Shown piece by piece: positions 1 to 7,100 of a stretch of DNA of 8,391 nucleotides; the stretch's first letter is position 1; each line of letters opens with the position of its first letter. Both the position numbers and the translations under genes were made by a program. Origin of the DNA: Alphaproteobacteria bacterium (lineage in GTDB: Bacteria > Pseudomonadota > Alphaproteobacteria > Rhizobiales > Beijerinckiaceae); NCBI GenBank assembly GCA_009921785.1, contig RFXE01000066.1, forward strand, positions 1 through 8,391. The letters run 5' to 3'. The notes beneath the pieces are model-generated. The model did no database searches, was not told the origin of the DNA, and saw only the letters and a program-made list of their open reading frames with translations.

Positions 1-671
1 CGATCAATATAGTCCGAATAGCCGCGGTCAAATTTTTCGTTTGATGACGCACTATTCGCAATAGATCCCTGCCGGATGCGATAGATGTAACTGGAGGATG
101 GCGTAACGGGCAAAAGCCCGATGCGGTCAATGAGTTGTATATTCGCGATGACGTCTTCTGAAAATTCAACGCCAGGCTCGCGGGGCAAACAATTGTCACG
201 GCGAATAAGTGGTACGAGCGGCGCATTCAGTTTCATGAAGTCCTGAAGCGTCAGCAATTTCATGTCAGCGATGTCACCCAGCACGGTGCCGATAAACTCT
301 TCCGTGTCCTCATCGATCATTTTCAAATTGTCGGCGGCCGCTCCATAGCGCGCGGCGAGTGGTATGAGCTCGGCAAGGCGCGAGGGTGTGAATGTGTCAT
401 CGGCGTCGAGTTGCGTGACATAGTCACCGCTCACCAGATCAAAACCAATATTGCGCGCGTTGTGGCAGCCCGAGCGATTAAGTCCTGTCGAAGCAAAACG
501 GAGCCGGGGATCGCTGATGCCTTTACTCGCGAGAAATGCCGCATAATCACGCCGGTCGTCCGATACGATAATCGCTTCCCATGCGCTCTCCGTTTGCTGC
601 AAGAGGCTTTGAAGCGTTCGCGGCAAGGTGGCTTCTGCGTCGCAAGCGGGAATGATGATCGAGACGGTCAA
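1..671 (-). CDS. Family 2 glycosyltransferase, C-terminal part beyond left edge
   Basis: The minus strand encodes the N-terminal 223 residues of a GT-A fold (GT2) glycosyltransferase, which would transfer a sugar from a nucleotide-sugar donor, probably to a surface glycan. Seen: an opening beta strand TVSIIIPACDAEATLPRTL (2-20), the strand IIVSDD (34-39), NARNIGFDLVSGDY (71-84), and the metal and donor binding DxD-type motif DADD (89-92) preceded by QL. Further on are EFSEDV (169-174), where the ED pair fits the usual catalytic acid position, and SYIYRIRQGSI near the window edge. The frame is open to the edge with no stop. The start is uncertain: no ATG lies upstream of the core in frame. The TTG at 669-671 is the only common start codon after the in-frame stop near 820, and a GAGG sits about 10 bases before it. 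It is divergent from the gene at 845. Acceptor and donor cannot be told. Confidence 0.85.
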   Translation of the reverse strand, partial: MTVSIIIPACDAEATLPRTLQSLLQQTESAWEAIIVSDDRRDYAAFLASKGISDPRLRFASTGLNRSGCHNARNIGFDLVSGDYVTQLDADDTFTPSRLAELIPLAARYGAAADNLKMIDEDTEEFIGTVLGDIADMKLLTLQDFMKLNAPLVPLIRRDNCLPREPGVEFSEDVIANIQLIDRIGLLPVTPSSSYIYRIRQGSIANSASSNEKFDRGYSDYID

Positions 672-844
672 AAGCGGTCTATCCTCACAAAGGGATTCGG
701 ATTTTAAGGCGTATTCGAGACGATTTGGAAAGAGAACTTTAACCAGAATTTTGAATTGCCCTTCGGCATTAACCTTTTGCTTGCCTGGCTTTGCAAGGCT
801 CTCGGCTAACCCGTGTCAGGCGGGATGAGCCGGATCTGAAGCCC
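672..844. promoter_or_regulatory. Divergent intergenic region with two TTAACC motifs
   Basis: This gap between two divergent genes must hold promoters for at least the leftward one. On the plus strand TTAACC occurs at 739-744 and again at 769-774, exactly 30 bases apart. TTAACC is half of the alphaproteobacterial CtrA recognition sequence, but the full TTAA-N7-TTAA form is not present. I cannot place convincing -35 and -10 boxes. The minus-strand frame of the glycosyltransferase stays open through most of this gap, so part of it could be coding if a rare start is used. Confidence 0.25.
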
Positions 845-1318
845 ATGACCAAAAGCCGAATACGATCGACCACATCGCTTCTGATTGAACGCCAGAAGGT
901 TGAAGACGCTGATGTCGAGCGTTTGCGCGATCTTTTGACGGCAGGCGGCGGCTTAAGCGCCGTTGAGGCGGGCGATCTTGTGCGCCTTGAGCGCCATGTG
1001 CGGGAGATGAGCGGCTTGTGGCTACCTTTCTTTGTCGAGCAGATGGCCACTTATTTTATCTGGGAGCGGCGACCCACAGGCCATATTTCTGAGCCGGATA
1101 TCGACTGGCTTATCTTTCGACTTGGCCTCGATAGCACGGGCGCCACGCCGTCTACGCGCGCTCTTTTGACCATTTTAAGCGAGGAATGCGTGGATCCGCC
1201 TTTAGCGCTCAAGCGGCGCCTCGACGCGCTCTCAGGCGCCCGAGCCCGTCGTGAGCGGCAAAGAGAAGTTGCCGCGATGCTTTCCATCTATCCCTTGGCA
1301 GCCGCGCACGCCGCCTAA
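845..1318 (+). CDS. Conserved-looking hypothetical protein, 157 aa
   Basis: I do not recognise a named family with certainty. The product is soluble, mostly helical, without signal peptide or membrane segment. It has an Arg-rich N-terminus (MTKSRIRSTT), the stretch LTAGGGLSAVEAGDLVRLERHV (31-52), an aromatic block WLPFFVEQMATYFIWERRPTG (59-79), then a helix around DIDWLIFRLG (85-94) and a basic C-terminal part (123-141). The pattern F-V-E-x-M-x-x-Y, then RPTG, then a W-L-I helix resembles small uncharacterised proteins I recall from Hyphomicrobiales, but this is memory and not a search. The ATG at 845 is chosen; a TTG at 791 in the same frame would add 18 basic residues. Neither start has a clear Shine-Dalgarno sequence. 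It lies 95 bases before pccA on the same strand and could be cotranscribed. Confidence 0.7.
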   Translation: MTKSRIRSTTSLLIERQKVEDADVERLRDLLTAGGGLSAVEAGDLVRLERHVREMSGLWLPFFVEQMATYFIWERRPTGHISEPDIDWLIFRLGLDSTGATPSTRALLTILSEECVDPPLALKRRLDALSGARARRERQREVAAMLSIYPLAAAHAA

Positions 1319-1413
1319 GCGCTACATCAGCCTTTGGGTTGAGTTTACCCCCACCGGTTTTGCCCCTAGAACAGTCACCGCAATGACATAAATGGGGTCG
1401 GTCGGGGCAGGGT

Positions 1414-3420
1414 ATGTTCAAGAAGATTTTGATTGCCAATCGCGGTGAGATTGCCTGCCGTGTGATGAAGACCGCGCGGCGCATGGGTATCAAGACGGTT
1501 GCTGTCTATTCCGATGCGGATAAAGACGCGCTTCATGTCGAGATGGCCGATGAGGCCGTACACATAGGTCCCGCTCCTGCAGCCCAATCCTATCTCGTGA
1601 TCGAGAAGATCATAGCGGCTTGTAAAGCTACAGGGGCTGAAGCGGTTCATCCGGGTTATGGTTTTCTTTCTGAGCGCGCAGCATTCGCCGAAGCGTTGAA
1701 GGCCGAAGGCATCGTGTTTATCGGGCCCAATCCCAAAGCCATTGAAGCGATGGGCGATAAGATTGAATCGAAGAAATTTGCCAATGCCGCAAAAGTTTCA
1801 ACAGTACCAGGATTTTTGGGCGTCATTGAAAATCCAGATCATGCGGTGAAGATTGCTGATGAAATCGGCTATCCGGTAATGATCAAAGCTTCCGCCGGTG
1901 GCGGCGGTAAAGGGATGCGTATCGCCTATTCATCCGGTGAAGTGGCAGAAGGTTTTGCGCGTGCGAAATCGGAAGCGGCGTCGTCATTTGGCGATGATCG
2001 TGTGTTTGTTGAAAAATTCATCGCCAATCCACGGCACATCGAAATTCAAGTGCTCGGTGATAAACATGGTCATGTGATTTATCTCGGCGAGCGCGAATGT
2101 TCTATTCAACGCCGTAATCAGAAAGTGATTGAAGAGGCGCCATCACCTTTGCTTGACGAAGCTACGCGAAAAAAGATGGGTGAGCAGGCTGTCGCGCTCG
2201 CAAAAGCTGTTGGCTATGATTCAGCCGGTACCGTCGAATTTGTTGCCGGACAAGATAAAAGCTTTTTCTTTCTTGAAATGAATACGCGGTTGCAAGTCGA
2301 ACATCCGGTGACGGAACTCATCACGGGTATTGATCTTGTCGAGCAGATGATCCGTGTGGCGGCGGGCGAAAAACTCGCACTCGCGCAAAGCGATGTGAAG
2401 CTTAATGGGTGGGCGGTAGAAAGCCGTGTCTATGCCGAAGACCCGACACGTAATTTTTTACCTTCAACGGGACGACTCGTCACCTATCGCCCGCCGGTTG
2501 AACAGAGCAGCGACGGCATCACGATCCGCAATGATACCGGTGTTTATGAAGGTGGTGAGATCTCGATTTTCTATGATCCGATGATTGCCAAACTTGTGAG
2601 TCATGCGCCAACGCGTGCAGAAGCGATTGCTGCACAAGCCGAAGCGCTTGATGCCTTTGCGATTGAAGGCATTCGTCACAATATTCCGTTTCTCTCTGCT
2701 TTGATGGCGCATCCGCGTTGGAAAGAGGCGCGCCTTTCGACGGGCTTCATTGCGGAAGAATTTCCGGAAGGGTTCCATCCGGCTGAGCCCGAAGGCGCGA
2801 TGCTTGATCGCTTGGCAGCGATTGCAGCCTTTGCCGATCATCGTTTGAATGAGCGTAAGCGCACGATATCTGGTCAAATGCGCGCCGCCATTCCGGTGCG
2901 GTTCGATCGTCGTCGCATGGTTGATACGGGCACTCATCGCTTGACAATCGAAATCGGCGAACATGATACGGTATTTGAGCTATATTTTCCCCATAGTGGC
3001 GAAACTCTTTCCGTTGTTTCGGATTGGACGCCGGGTCACCCTGTATTTTATGGCACGATCAATAATCAAATGATCGCCGCGCAAATTCATCCGGTACTGA
3101 ATGGCATTCATGTCGCGCATGGCGGTGTGGCGGCAACGATCCATGTCTTCACTGAACGCGAGGCTGAGCTTTATTCATTGATGCCGCCGCGTATTGAAGC
3201 CGATACGGGCAAATCACTTCTTTGCCCGATGCCTGGTCTCGTGCGTTCGATTGCGGTGAAAGAATCGCAAGAGGTCAAAGCGGGAGAAATTCTCGCGATT
3301 GTCGAAGCGATGAAAATGGAAAATGTGTTGCGCGCAGAACGCGACGGCAAGATTTCCAAAATTCATGCTAAAGAAGGCGACAGTCTCGCAGTTGATGCTG
3401 TCATTCTAGAATTTTTATAA
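1414..3420 (+). CDS. pccA: Propionyl-CoA carboxylase alpha (biotin) subunit
   Basis: Biotin-dependent acyl-CoA carboxylase subunit of 668 residues, the usual length of bacterial PccA. It carboxylates its own biotin with ATP and bicarbonate; a separate beta subunit (PccB, not in the window) moves the carboxyl to propionyl-CoA to give methylmalonyl-CoA in the cytoplasm. Seen in order: biotin carboxylase N-domain (IANRGEIACRV at 7-17, HPGYGFLSE at 79-87), ATP-grasp domain with glycine-rich loop SAGGGGKGM (160-168), the ERECSIQRRNQK motif (226-237) and EMNTRLQVEHPVTE (288-301), biotin carboxylase C-domain with NFLPSTGRL (347-355), a middle BT-type linker domain (about 460-590), and a biotinyl domain with EAMKM whose Lys634 lies 34 residues from the C-terminus, as expected for biotinylation. 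The FLPSTG-YRPP passage and length favour PCC over acetyl-CoA or methylcrotonyl-CoA carboxylase. A purine-rich GGGGCAGGG precedes the ATG. No pccB neighbour is visible. Confidence 0.93.
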   Translation: MFKKILIANRGEIACRVMKTARRMGIKTVAVYSDADKDALHVEMADEAVHIGPAPAAQSYLVIEKIIAACKATGAEAVHPGYGFLSERAAFAEALKAEGIVFIGPNPKAIEAMGDKIESKKFANAAKVSTVPGFLGVIENPDHAVKIADEIGYPVMIKASAGGGGKGMRIAYSSGEVAEGFARAKSEAASSFGDDRVFVEKFIANPRHIEIQVLGDKHGHVIYLGERECSIQRRNQKVIEEAPSPLLDEATRKKMGEQAVALAKAVGYDSAGTVEFVAGQDKSFFFLEMNTRLQVEHPVTELITGIDLVEQMIRVAAGEKLALAQSDVKLNGWAVESRVYAEDPTRNFLPSTGRLVTYRPPVEQSSDGITIRNDTGVYEGGEISIFYDPMIAKLVSHAPTRAEAIAAQAEALDAFAIEGIRHNIPFLSALMAHPRWKEARLSTGFIAEEFPEGFHPAEPEGAMLDRLAAIAAFADHRLNERKRTISGQMRAAIPVRFDRRRMVDTGTHRLTIEIGEHDTVFELYFPHSGETLSVVSDWTPGHPVFYGTINNQMIAAQIHPVLNGIHVAHGGVAATIHVFTEREAELYSLMPPRIEADTGKSLLCPMPGLVRSIAVKESQEVKAGEILAIVEAMKMENVLRAERDGKISKIHAKEGDSLAVDAVILEFL

Positions 3421-3428
3421 AATAGACG

Positions 3429-5471
3429 TCAAAGAACAACATCGAAATGGTCTGGTTTGAGACCTGATCGGGCGCGTTCACTCACGTGATCATAAATGAT
3501 CTCGAATTGGCGCACCATACGTTGAGCATCAAAGAGCGGTGCATGGGGAAGAGCGTCTTTCAACGCTTGCTGGTGTTCACGCAACCTTGCAGGGTCTCTC
3601 GCAAGTGCGATTGCCGTTTCAACATAGGTTTGCCGATCTTCGACAATGAGTTGGGCTACGCCCGTCGCGCGGATGAGACTTTCGGCCAGCCGCCCTTGCG
3701 CGGTTGAACCGCGCTTCGTGAGCACAGGTAGGCCTGCTGATAAAGCATCCGTCGCACTTGTTGCGGCACTGAATGTGTAGGTGTCGATATAGAGATCAGC
3801 GCAGCGATGGCGATCGATATGAGAGAGTTTATCATCCGTGCGTGGGGCAACAATCAAACGCGCGCGATCAATGCCGCGCGCCTCCGCTTGCGTCTGTAAC
3901 GTCTCGAGCGATGTCGGAAGCGGGCCGGCGGTCAACCATAACACGCTTTTCGGGATAGCATTGAGAATTGCCATCCAATCCTCAAAAACTGTTTCATCGA
4001 TCTTCAACCAATTGCCGAAGGCACAAAAAACAACGGCGTCATCAGGCAAGCCATGATCTTTGCGTGAGGGCGGCGTTTCGGGAAGCTCAAATAATTCGCC
4101 ACATTGAAAAGCGTCCGCCAAACGGATCAAAGGTCCATTACCTTGGTCGCGTTCGTCATCCGGCACAAGCACGCGATCAACAATCGTATAATCAATATAG
4201 GGAGCAGGGCATCCGGCTAGAGATTGTAGCCAATGGATCTGAACAGGCGCGACGCGCATGGCAAGCACCTCGGGCCGTCCACCATGCATGTAACCATCGA
4301 GATCAATGATAATATCTATCCCATCATTGCGCATGCGGGTGGCGAGGGCATGATCAGATAATCCACGACAATCAATAAAATGATCAGCGGCCTTTCGAAG
4401 CCGTTCGCCATAACCGCTCACATCATGAGTGTAGATATGAGTAGCGTATAGAAAGACTTCATGCCGCTTATGCTCATGCGCTTCAAAAAAACAGGAGAGC
4501 AAATGGCCAATCGGATGATTGCCGAAATTATGCGAGAGATAACCGATCTTCAATTTTTCGGTGATGGACTTTTGAGGCAAGGCTTCAGGAGGAATACTCG
4601 CGGCAATCAATGAGCCGACCGTTGAATGAACTTTCATTAAGTCCCGATCAGGGATCGCATAATAGGGAAAGAGAAAGATAAAGCGACGTAGGGCGTTGCG
4701 ATCGGCTGTTTTCCATTGATCGCGATTATCATCGGGAAGGCTCTTTATAAGGGCCGGATTAAGTAAATTTATAACTTGTTGTCGGAGCTCAAGCCGACCG
4801 GTGCGTCCCGTTAACGACATAAAAGAGGCAAGGCGCATATCAAGTGTCGTTGGCGGATCAAGCGCGATGGCTTTCAGCGTTACATCGAGTGCTGCGGGTT
4901 GATTGCCACCTTTATCCAAAATGATCGCGAGCATTGAGTAGAGACGATGATCATTGGGCGCGCGTTTGAGGGCCGTTTCAATGAGTTTAAGCGCATCTGG
5001 AAGTCGACCGAGATCGGCAAAGAGCGATGCGAGATTTTCGAGTGCCGGGAAGAAGTTTGGATGTTGAGTAAGAACTTTCGCGAATTCGGCGATAGCTTCT
5101 TCATGGCGTCTTTGCGCGACTAGTAGATTGCCCAGCGCATGGTGGGCAAGCGGATTGGAATTATCCCGCCGGATCGCTTCCCGTAACAGCGCTTCCGCTT
5201 CCGCAGGTCGACCATCAGCGCGCAATGTGATTCCGAGATCGGCGAAATAGGCGGTATGGTCAGGTCGTAAGCGTAGCGCTTCGCGCAGAGCGGCCACGGC
5301 GGAGCTATATTGGCTTAAGTTATAATGGGCTTGGCCCAAGAGCGCCCAAAGCCGGTCATCGCGCGGGGCCAGTGTAATCTGGCCGTCAAGCAGTGAAACC
5401 GCCTCTGCCGCGTTGCCAGATCGGATTAATTCTGCAAGCGTATCGTGTGTTTCTCGTGGTGTATCGGTCAT
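3429..5471 (-). CDS. TPR repeat plus SPINDLY/GT41 O-linked glycosyltransferase
   Basis: A 680-residue cytoplasmic protein combining a TPR scaffold with a GT41 catalytic region of the O-GlcNAc transferase/SPINDLY type, expected to glycosylate Ser/Thr of partner proteins. Five contiguous 34-residue TPRs run from 41 to 210 (each with the L-G/A-Y-F-A-P pattern, e.g. LWALLGQAHYNLSQYSSAV at 41-59). After a linker, the GT41 region starts with LKIGYLSHNFGNHPIGHLL (307-325), followed by IDLDGYMHGGRPEVLAMRVA (389-408), APYIDYTIVD (423-432), FGNWLKIDE (485-493, with the conserved Lys490) and the donor-site segment at 562-585. Several family signatures are altered: the GYPGTSG-like stretch reads SLAGCPA and the HTT-like triplet reads ATS. 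The start ATG at 5471 has no good Shine-Dalgarno. It converges on pccA with an 8-base gap. Domain order matches flagellin glycosyltransferases such as Caulobacter FlmG; the actual substrate is unknown. Confidence 0.88.
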   Translation of the reverse strand: MTDTPRETHDTLAELIRSGNAAEAVSLLDGQITLAPRDDRLWALLGQAHYNLSQYSSAVAALREALRLRPDHTAYFADLGITLRADGRPAEAEALLREAIRRDNSNPLAHHALGNLLVAQRRHEEAIAEFAKVLTQHPNFFPALENLASLFADLGRLPDALKLIETALKRAPNDHRLYSMLAIILDKGGNQPAALDVTLKAIALDPPTTLDMRLASFMSLTGRTGRLELRQQVINLLNPALIKSLPDDNRDQWKTADRNALRRFIFLFPYYAIPDRDLMKVHSTVGSLIAASIPPEALPQKSITEKLKIGYLSHNFGNHPIGHLLSCFFEAHEHKRHEVFLYATHIYTHDVSGYGERLRKAADHFIDCRGLSDHALATRMRNDGIDIIIDLDGYMHGGRPEVLAMRVAPVQIHWLQSLAGCPAPYIDYTIVDRVLVPDDERDQGNGPLIRLADAFQCGELFELPETPPSRKDHGLPDDAVVFCAFGNWLKIDETVFEDWMAILNAIPKSVLWLTAGPLPTSLETLQTQAEARGIDRARLIVAPRTDDKLSHIDRHRCADLYIDTYTFSAATSATDALSAGLPVLTKRGSTAQGRLAESLIRATGVAQLIVEDRQTYVETAIALARDPARLREHQQALKDALPHAPLFDAQRMVRQFEIIYDHVSERARSGLKPDHFDVVL

Positions 5472-5546
5472 GGCATGTGCTTTAGGGGTGTCGAGACAGA
5501 GATCCGTGAGTAATGCAAAATTATTGACGTAACGGAAATATCAATC

Positions 5547-6008
5547 GTGCCTCTTTATTTTGCGTTTGATGAGTTGATGGATCCCTCCGCTATGGCGTCT
5601 CTTGCGCCGCAGGCGCGGGCGCTCGGGCCGGGGCGATTGCCGCGCCACCGACTTCTCGTTTTGGGAGGCGCGCGTGTCACGCTGAAGCGTGATCCGCAGC
5701 GCCAAGTGGAAGGCACGCTCTATGACGTGCCGATTGCAGCCATGGCGTTACTTGATCGCCGTTTTGTTGGCGCGGCAAAAATCGTTCAGCCGATTATTGG
5801 TAAAGAGGGACCACGTCGCGCAGTGCTTCATCTTCTGCCTGAATTACCGTCATCAGCGTCTGCATCTGATCGTGCGAAATTGGCTTCAGCAGCGCGGGCA
5901 GCACTGTTATCGTCTTCTTATATTGAAGAAATCGAAACCGGGTCTATCGCGCGGCGTAAGCCAGGCACACCGCTTTTTGGCGCGCCCTCATCAACGTTTA
6001 AACGATAG
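5547..6008 (+). CDS. Gamma-glutamylcyclotransferase-fold protein, probably non-canonical
   Basis: A 153-residue protein resembling the GGCT/AIG2-like family, whose classic members cyclise gamma-glutamyl amines to 5-oxoproline. Visible similarities are the start MPLYFAFDELMDPSAM (1-16, against the family's YFAYGSNMDP style), ARALGPGRLPRHRLLV (23-38), VEGTLYDVPIAAMALLD (54-70) and KIVQPI plus GPRRAVL (78-96). Two hallmarks are missing: the glycine-serine turn of YGSN reads FDEL (7-10), and the catalytic Glu normally found in an LDRYEG-like motif is replaced (LLDRRFVG, 68-75). It may therefore bind a different ligand or be inactive. The start is GTG at 5547, with CGGAAA about ten bases upstream; no ATG start fits the N-terminal similarity. 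It is divergent from the TPR-GT41 gene (75-base gap) and its last 11 bases overlap the end of lipB on the opposite strand. Confidence 0.75.
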   Translation: MPLYFAFDELMDPSAMASLAPQARALGPGRLPRHRLLVLGGARVTLKRDPQRQVEGTLYDVPIAAMALLDRRFVGAAKIVQPIIGKEGPRRAVLHLLPELPSSASASDRAKLASAARAALLSSSYIEEIETGSIARRKPGTPLFGAPSSTFKR

Positions 6009-6702
6009 TCATCTTTCCGAAGACGCGCTCAAAGCTTTTTCGTAATGCGTGGTCAGCGTCGTCCATGGTGATAGGCAAGCCGAGATCAACGAGGCTTGTC
6101 ATGCCATAGCGCTGTTCTGAAATGCCACAAGGCACGATACCGGAGAAATGCGAGAGGTCCGGTTCGACATTCAGACTGATCCCGTGAAAGCTCACCCATT
6201 TACGCACGCGGATACCAATCGCGGCGATCTTATCTTCATAGCCGGGACCTTTATCGGGCCGCTTGACCCAGACGCCCACGCGGTCTTCGCGTCTTTCACC
6301 CGTGATGGAGAATTCGCCAAGCGTTTCGATGATCCAAGCTTCGAGCGCGGCGACATAGGCGCGCAGATCCGGCTGTCTTTTGGAAAGATCGAGCATGGCA
6401 TAGGCCACGCGCTGGCCGGGGCCGTGATAAGTATATTGGCCGCCGCGACCCGTTTCAAAGACGGGGAACTGGTTCGAGACGAGATCGCGCGGGTTTGAAG
6501 ATGTACCGGCTGTGTAGAGCGGCGGATGTTCCACAAGCCAGATTTCCTCTTCGCCTGTCCCTGCAGCAATCGCATTGGCGCGATCCTCCATATGCGCGAG
6601 GGCGACGTCATAAGGCGTCAGGCCGGGGCTTACGCGCCATTCGGCAGGCCTAAGGTCTGAACGAAAGAAATGGAGGGGAGCACTGTCGTTGCGCGTCTTC
6701 AT
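5998..6702 (-). CDS. lipB: Octanoyl-[ACP]:protein N-octanoyltransferase (LipB)
   Basis: LipB moves octanoate from acyl carrier protein onto a lysine of lipoyl domains (pyruvate and 2-oxoglutarate dehydrogenase E2, GcvH); LipA then inserts the sulfurs. The product is 234 residues, normal for the family. Seen: VEHPPLYTAGTSS (57-69), the signature RGGQYTYHGPGQ (86-97), the catalytic Lys158 in EDKIAAIGIRVR, SFHGISLNV (171-179) and the acyl-carrying Cys192 in GIVPCGI, corresponding to Lys135 and Cys169 of the E. coli enzyme. No key residue is missing. The start ATG is at 6700-6702 and lies within a short imperfect tandem repeat. The gene is divergent from the SpoA-domain gene (55-base gap) and overlaps the cyclotransferase-like gene tail to tail. 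lipA is not in the window. Confidence 0.96.
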   Translation of the reverse strand: MKTRNDSAPLHFFRSDLRPAEWRVSPGLTPYDVALAHMEDRANAIAAGTGEEEIWLVEHPPLYTAGTSSNPRDLVSNQFPVFETGRGGQYTYHGPGQRVAYAMLDLSKRQPDLRAYVAALEAWIIETLGEFSITGERREDRVGVWVKRPDKGPGYEDKIAAIGIRVRKWVSFHGISLNVEPDLSHFSGIVPCGISEQRYGMTSLVDLGLPITMDDADHALRKSFERVFGKMTIV

Positions 6703-6728
6703 GATTTCTTAACCATGATTTCCTTATC
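6701..6728. promoter_or_regulatory. Imperfect 14-bp tandem repeat with a TTAACCAT half-site
   Basis: Two adjacent copies, ATGATTTCTTAACC (6701-6714) and ATGATTTCCTTATC (6715-6728), match at 11 of 14 positions. The segment lies in the short gap between lipB and the SpoA-domain gene and covers the lipB start codon. It contains TTAACCAT at 6709-6716, identical to the half-site sequence of CtrA, the alphaproteobacterial cell-cycle regulator that controls many flagellar promoters. A full TTAA-N7-TTAA site is not formed. A role as operator or promoter is inference. Confidence 0.3.
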
Positions 6729-6744
6729 TATACCGATGAAAAGC

Positions 6745-6751
6745 GAGGAGG
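6745..6751 (+). promoter_or_regulatory. Strong Shine-Dalgarno of the SpoA-domain gene
   Basis: GAGGAGG with six bases before the ATG at 6758 is the best ribosome binding site in the window. It supports the reality and the start of this very short gene. Confidence 0.8.
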
Positions 6752-6757
6752 CGGGCC

Positions 6758-6991
6758 ATGGGGCTTCCCATCGAAGCGATGGAGGTTGACGTTGATGTCG
6801 TCCTCGGGACGCGGCAAATCCGGATCGGTGACTTTATAAAGCTCAAACGCGGCGGCGCCATCATTCTTGATCCGGTTCAGAGTGATCTTGTCGATATCCG
6901 CGCGAATGGCCGTTTGATCGCCCGGGGCGCGGTTGTCGTCAAGGGCGATACGATTTCTATTACCGTGACCGACCGGTTGAAGCGCGCCTAA
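6758..6991 (+). CDS. Single-domain SpoA (FliN C-terminal-like) protein
   Basis: A 77-residue protein consisting almost only of a SpoA/surface-presentation domain, the C-terminal domain of FliN and of type III secretion C-ring proteins. Seen: MEVDVDVVLGTRQIRIGDFI (8-27), LKRGGAIILDP (28-38), VDIRANGRLIARGAVVVKGD (45-64) and ISITVTD (66-72), matching the family run of beta strands with G at the first turn, the L-x-x-G-x-x-x-L segment, and N-G-x-x-I/L-A-x-G. FliN forms the cytoplasmic rotor ring that binds CheY-P and the export ATPase complex. FliN proteins usually carry an N-terminal extension, absent here. No other flagellar gene is in the window, so it could be flagellar, secretion-linked, or a stand-alone paralogue. 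The GAGGAGG upstream fixes the start. It is divergent from lipB. Confidence 0.82.
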   Translation: MGLPIEAMEVDVDVVLGTRQIRIGDFIKLKRGGAIILDPVQSDLVDIRANGRLIARGAVVVKGDTISITVTDRLKRA

Positions 6992-6995
6992 GTCT

Positions 6996-7025
6996 AAAAA
7001 GAGGGCGGTGGAAATTTTGGCCCTC
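6996..7025 (-). terminator. Candidate rho-independent terminator for leftward transcripts
   Basis: On the minus strand a GAGGGC/GCCCTC stem (7020-7025 paired with 7001-7006, six perfect GC-rich pairs, 13-base loop) is followed by five T's (complement of 6996-7000). In the plus direction the A-tract precedes the stem and no T-tract follows, so it is not a good terminator for the SpoA gene. It would stop transcripts coming leftward from the recombinase after they cross the tRNA gene, before they reach lipB antisense or sense regions. Confidence 0.4.
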
Positions 7026-7100
7026 CGCGCTTGTCGCCCCCCGATCCATCTGTTAGAGAACCGCCTCGCCCGGCCCGTACCCCGCGCCGGCGCAGTCTCC

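Noticed and set aside
411..707. Plus-strand open frame of 98 codons at the left
   Set aside because: It is antisense to the glycosyltransferase core with its DADD motif.
1337..1352. Small GGGT/ACCC inverted repeat before pccA
   Set aside because: Only four pairs and no T-tract, so not a convincing terminator or operator.
2464..2964. Minus-strand open frame of 166 codons inside pccA
   Set aside because: It is antisense to well-conserved PccA coding sequence and has no recognisable domain.
3418..3432. Possible bidirectional terminator between pccA and the TPR-GT41 gene
   Set aside because: The gap is only 8 bases and no hairpin with T-tract is visible there.
3968..4309. Plus-strand open frame of 113 codons
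   Set aside because: It lies antisense to the GT41 domain and has no independent support.
6148..6498. Plus-strand open frame of 116 codons opposite lipB
   Set aside because: It is a shadow of lipB, including the complement of the catalytic motifs, with no domain of its own.
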